NCBI GenBank assembly: GCA_947174615.1
Contig: CAMWJQ010000035.1
Coordinates: forward strand, 1 to 15,946
Source of the DNA: an uncultured Lachnospiraceae bacterium
Lineage (GTDB): Bacteria > Bacillota > Clostridia > Lachnospirales > Lachnospiraceae
Direction of reading: 5' to 3'
DNA length: 15,946 nucleotides
Translations under genes and position numbers: made by a program
Notes under the pieces: model-generated
Seen by the model: the letters and a program-made list of their open reading frames with translations, nothing else
The model's database searches: none
Told to the model about the DNA's origin: nothing
Shown: piece by piece, positions 15,883 through 15,946 of the stretch
How the letters are laid out: every line of letters starts with the position of its first letter
How positions within the stretch are numbered: the stretch's first letter is position 1

Positions 15883-15946
15883 AAACTTTTCGCACAAATA
15901 AACATGCAGTTTTCTATACGTTCCCTCTTATCTATGCTAAAATAAA

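Noticed and set aside
15936..15943. TGCTAAAAT, an extended -10-like element at the right edge
   Set aside because: No -35 match at normal spacing and the downstream gene is outside the window, so it cannot be supported.

Overview
The window looks like a chromosomal segment of a gut-type Clostridia bacterium, most likely a Lachnospiraceae. The basis is a lipoprotein solute-binding protein of the Lipo/LplA type with a DPDGNG loop, YesM/YesN-type two-component proteins, AGGAGG-type ribosome binding sites, about half G+C, and tightly packed, partly overlapping genes. No rRNA, tRNA or CRISPR array was seen, and no gene-free stretch exceeds 300 bases.

Region 1 (1-3749, + strand) is the end of a carbohydrate-use operon. 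It holds the C-terminal part of a BNR/Asp-box sialidase-like protein, an ABC-transporter solute-binding lipoprotein, and a cytoplasmic-looking serine beta-lactamase-family hydrolase. It ends at a hairpin that lies inside the overlapping 3' ends of two convergent genes.

Region 2 (3746-8992, - strand, read right to left) is a sense-and-export module: an OmpR-type response regulator, a histidine kinase, an ABC ATPase and an 8-TM FtsX/MacB-type permease. A well-formed promoter precedes the regulator. The kinase start is preceded by a run of degenerate TAGGA-type 5-mer repeats. The layout matches kinase-controlled peptide or antibiotic stress exporters, but the substrate is not visible.

Region 3 (9134-13415, + strand, divergent from region 2) is a three-gene sugar-sensing operon: a LytS/YesM-type kinase, a membrane-anchored YtfQ-like sugar-binding protein and a YesN-type AraC response regulator. 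No transporter permease or ATPase accompanies the binding protein, so it is probably a sensor subunit for the kinase. A 59-bp imperfect palindrome separates it from a convergent AraR-like GntR/LacI repressor (13479-14597, - strand), which has a good promoter and a candidate operator.

Region 4 (14802-15946, + strand) is a scar of mobile DNA. An XRE-type regulator with a C-terminal membrane helix runs out of frame into the body of a large serine recombinase. The recombinase has lost its catalytic domain and has a damaged zinc ribbon.

The most interesting items are the transporter-less sensory operon, the 5-mer repeat in front of the exporter kinase gene, the coding-embedded convergent hairpin, the palindrome at 13413-13471 and the regulator-recombinase fusion.
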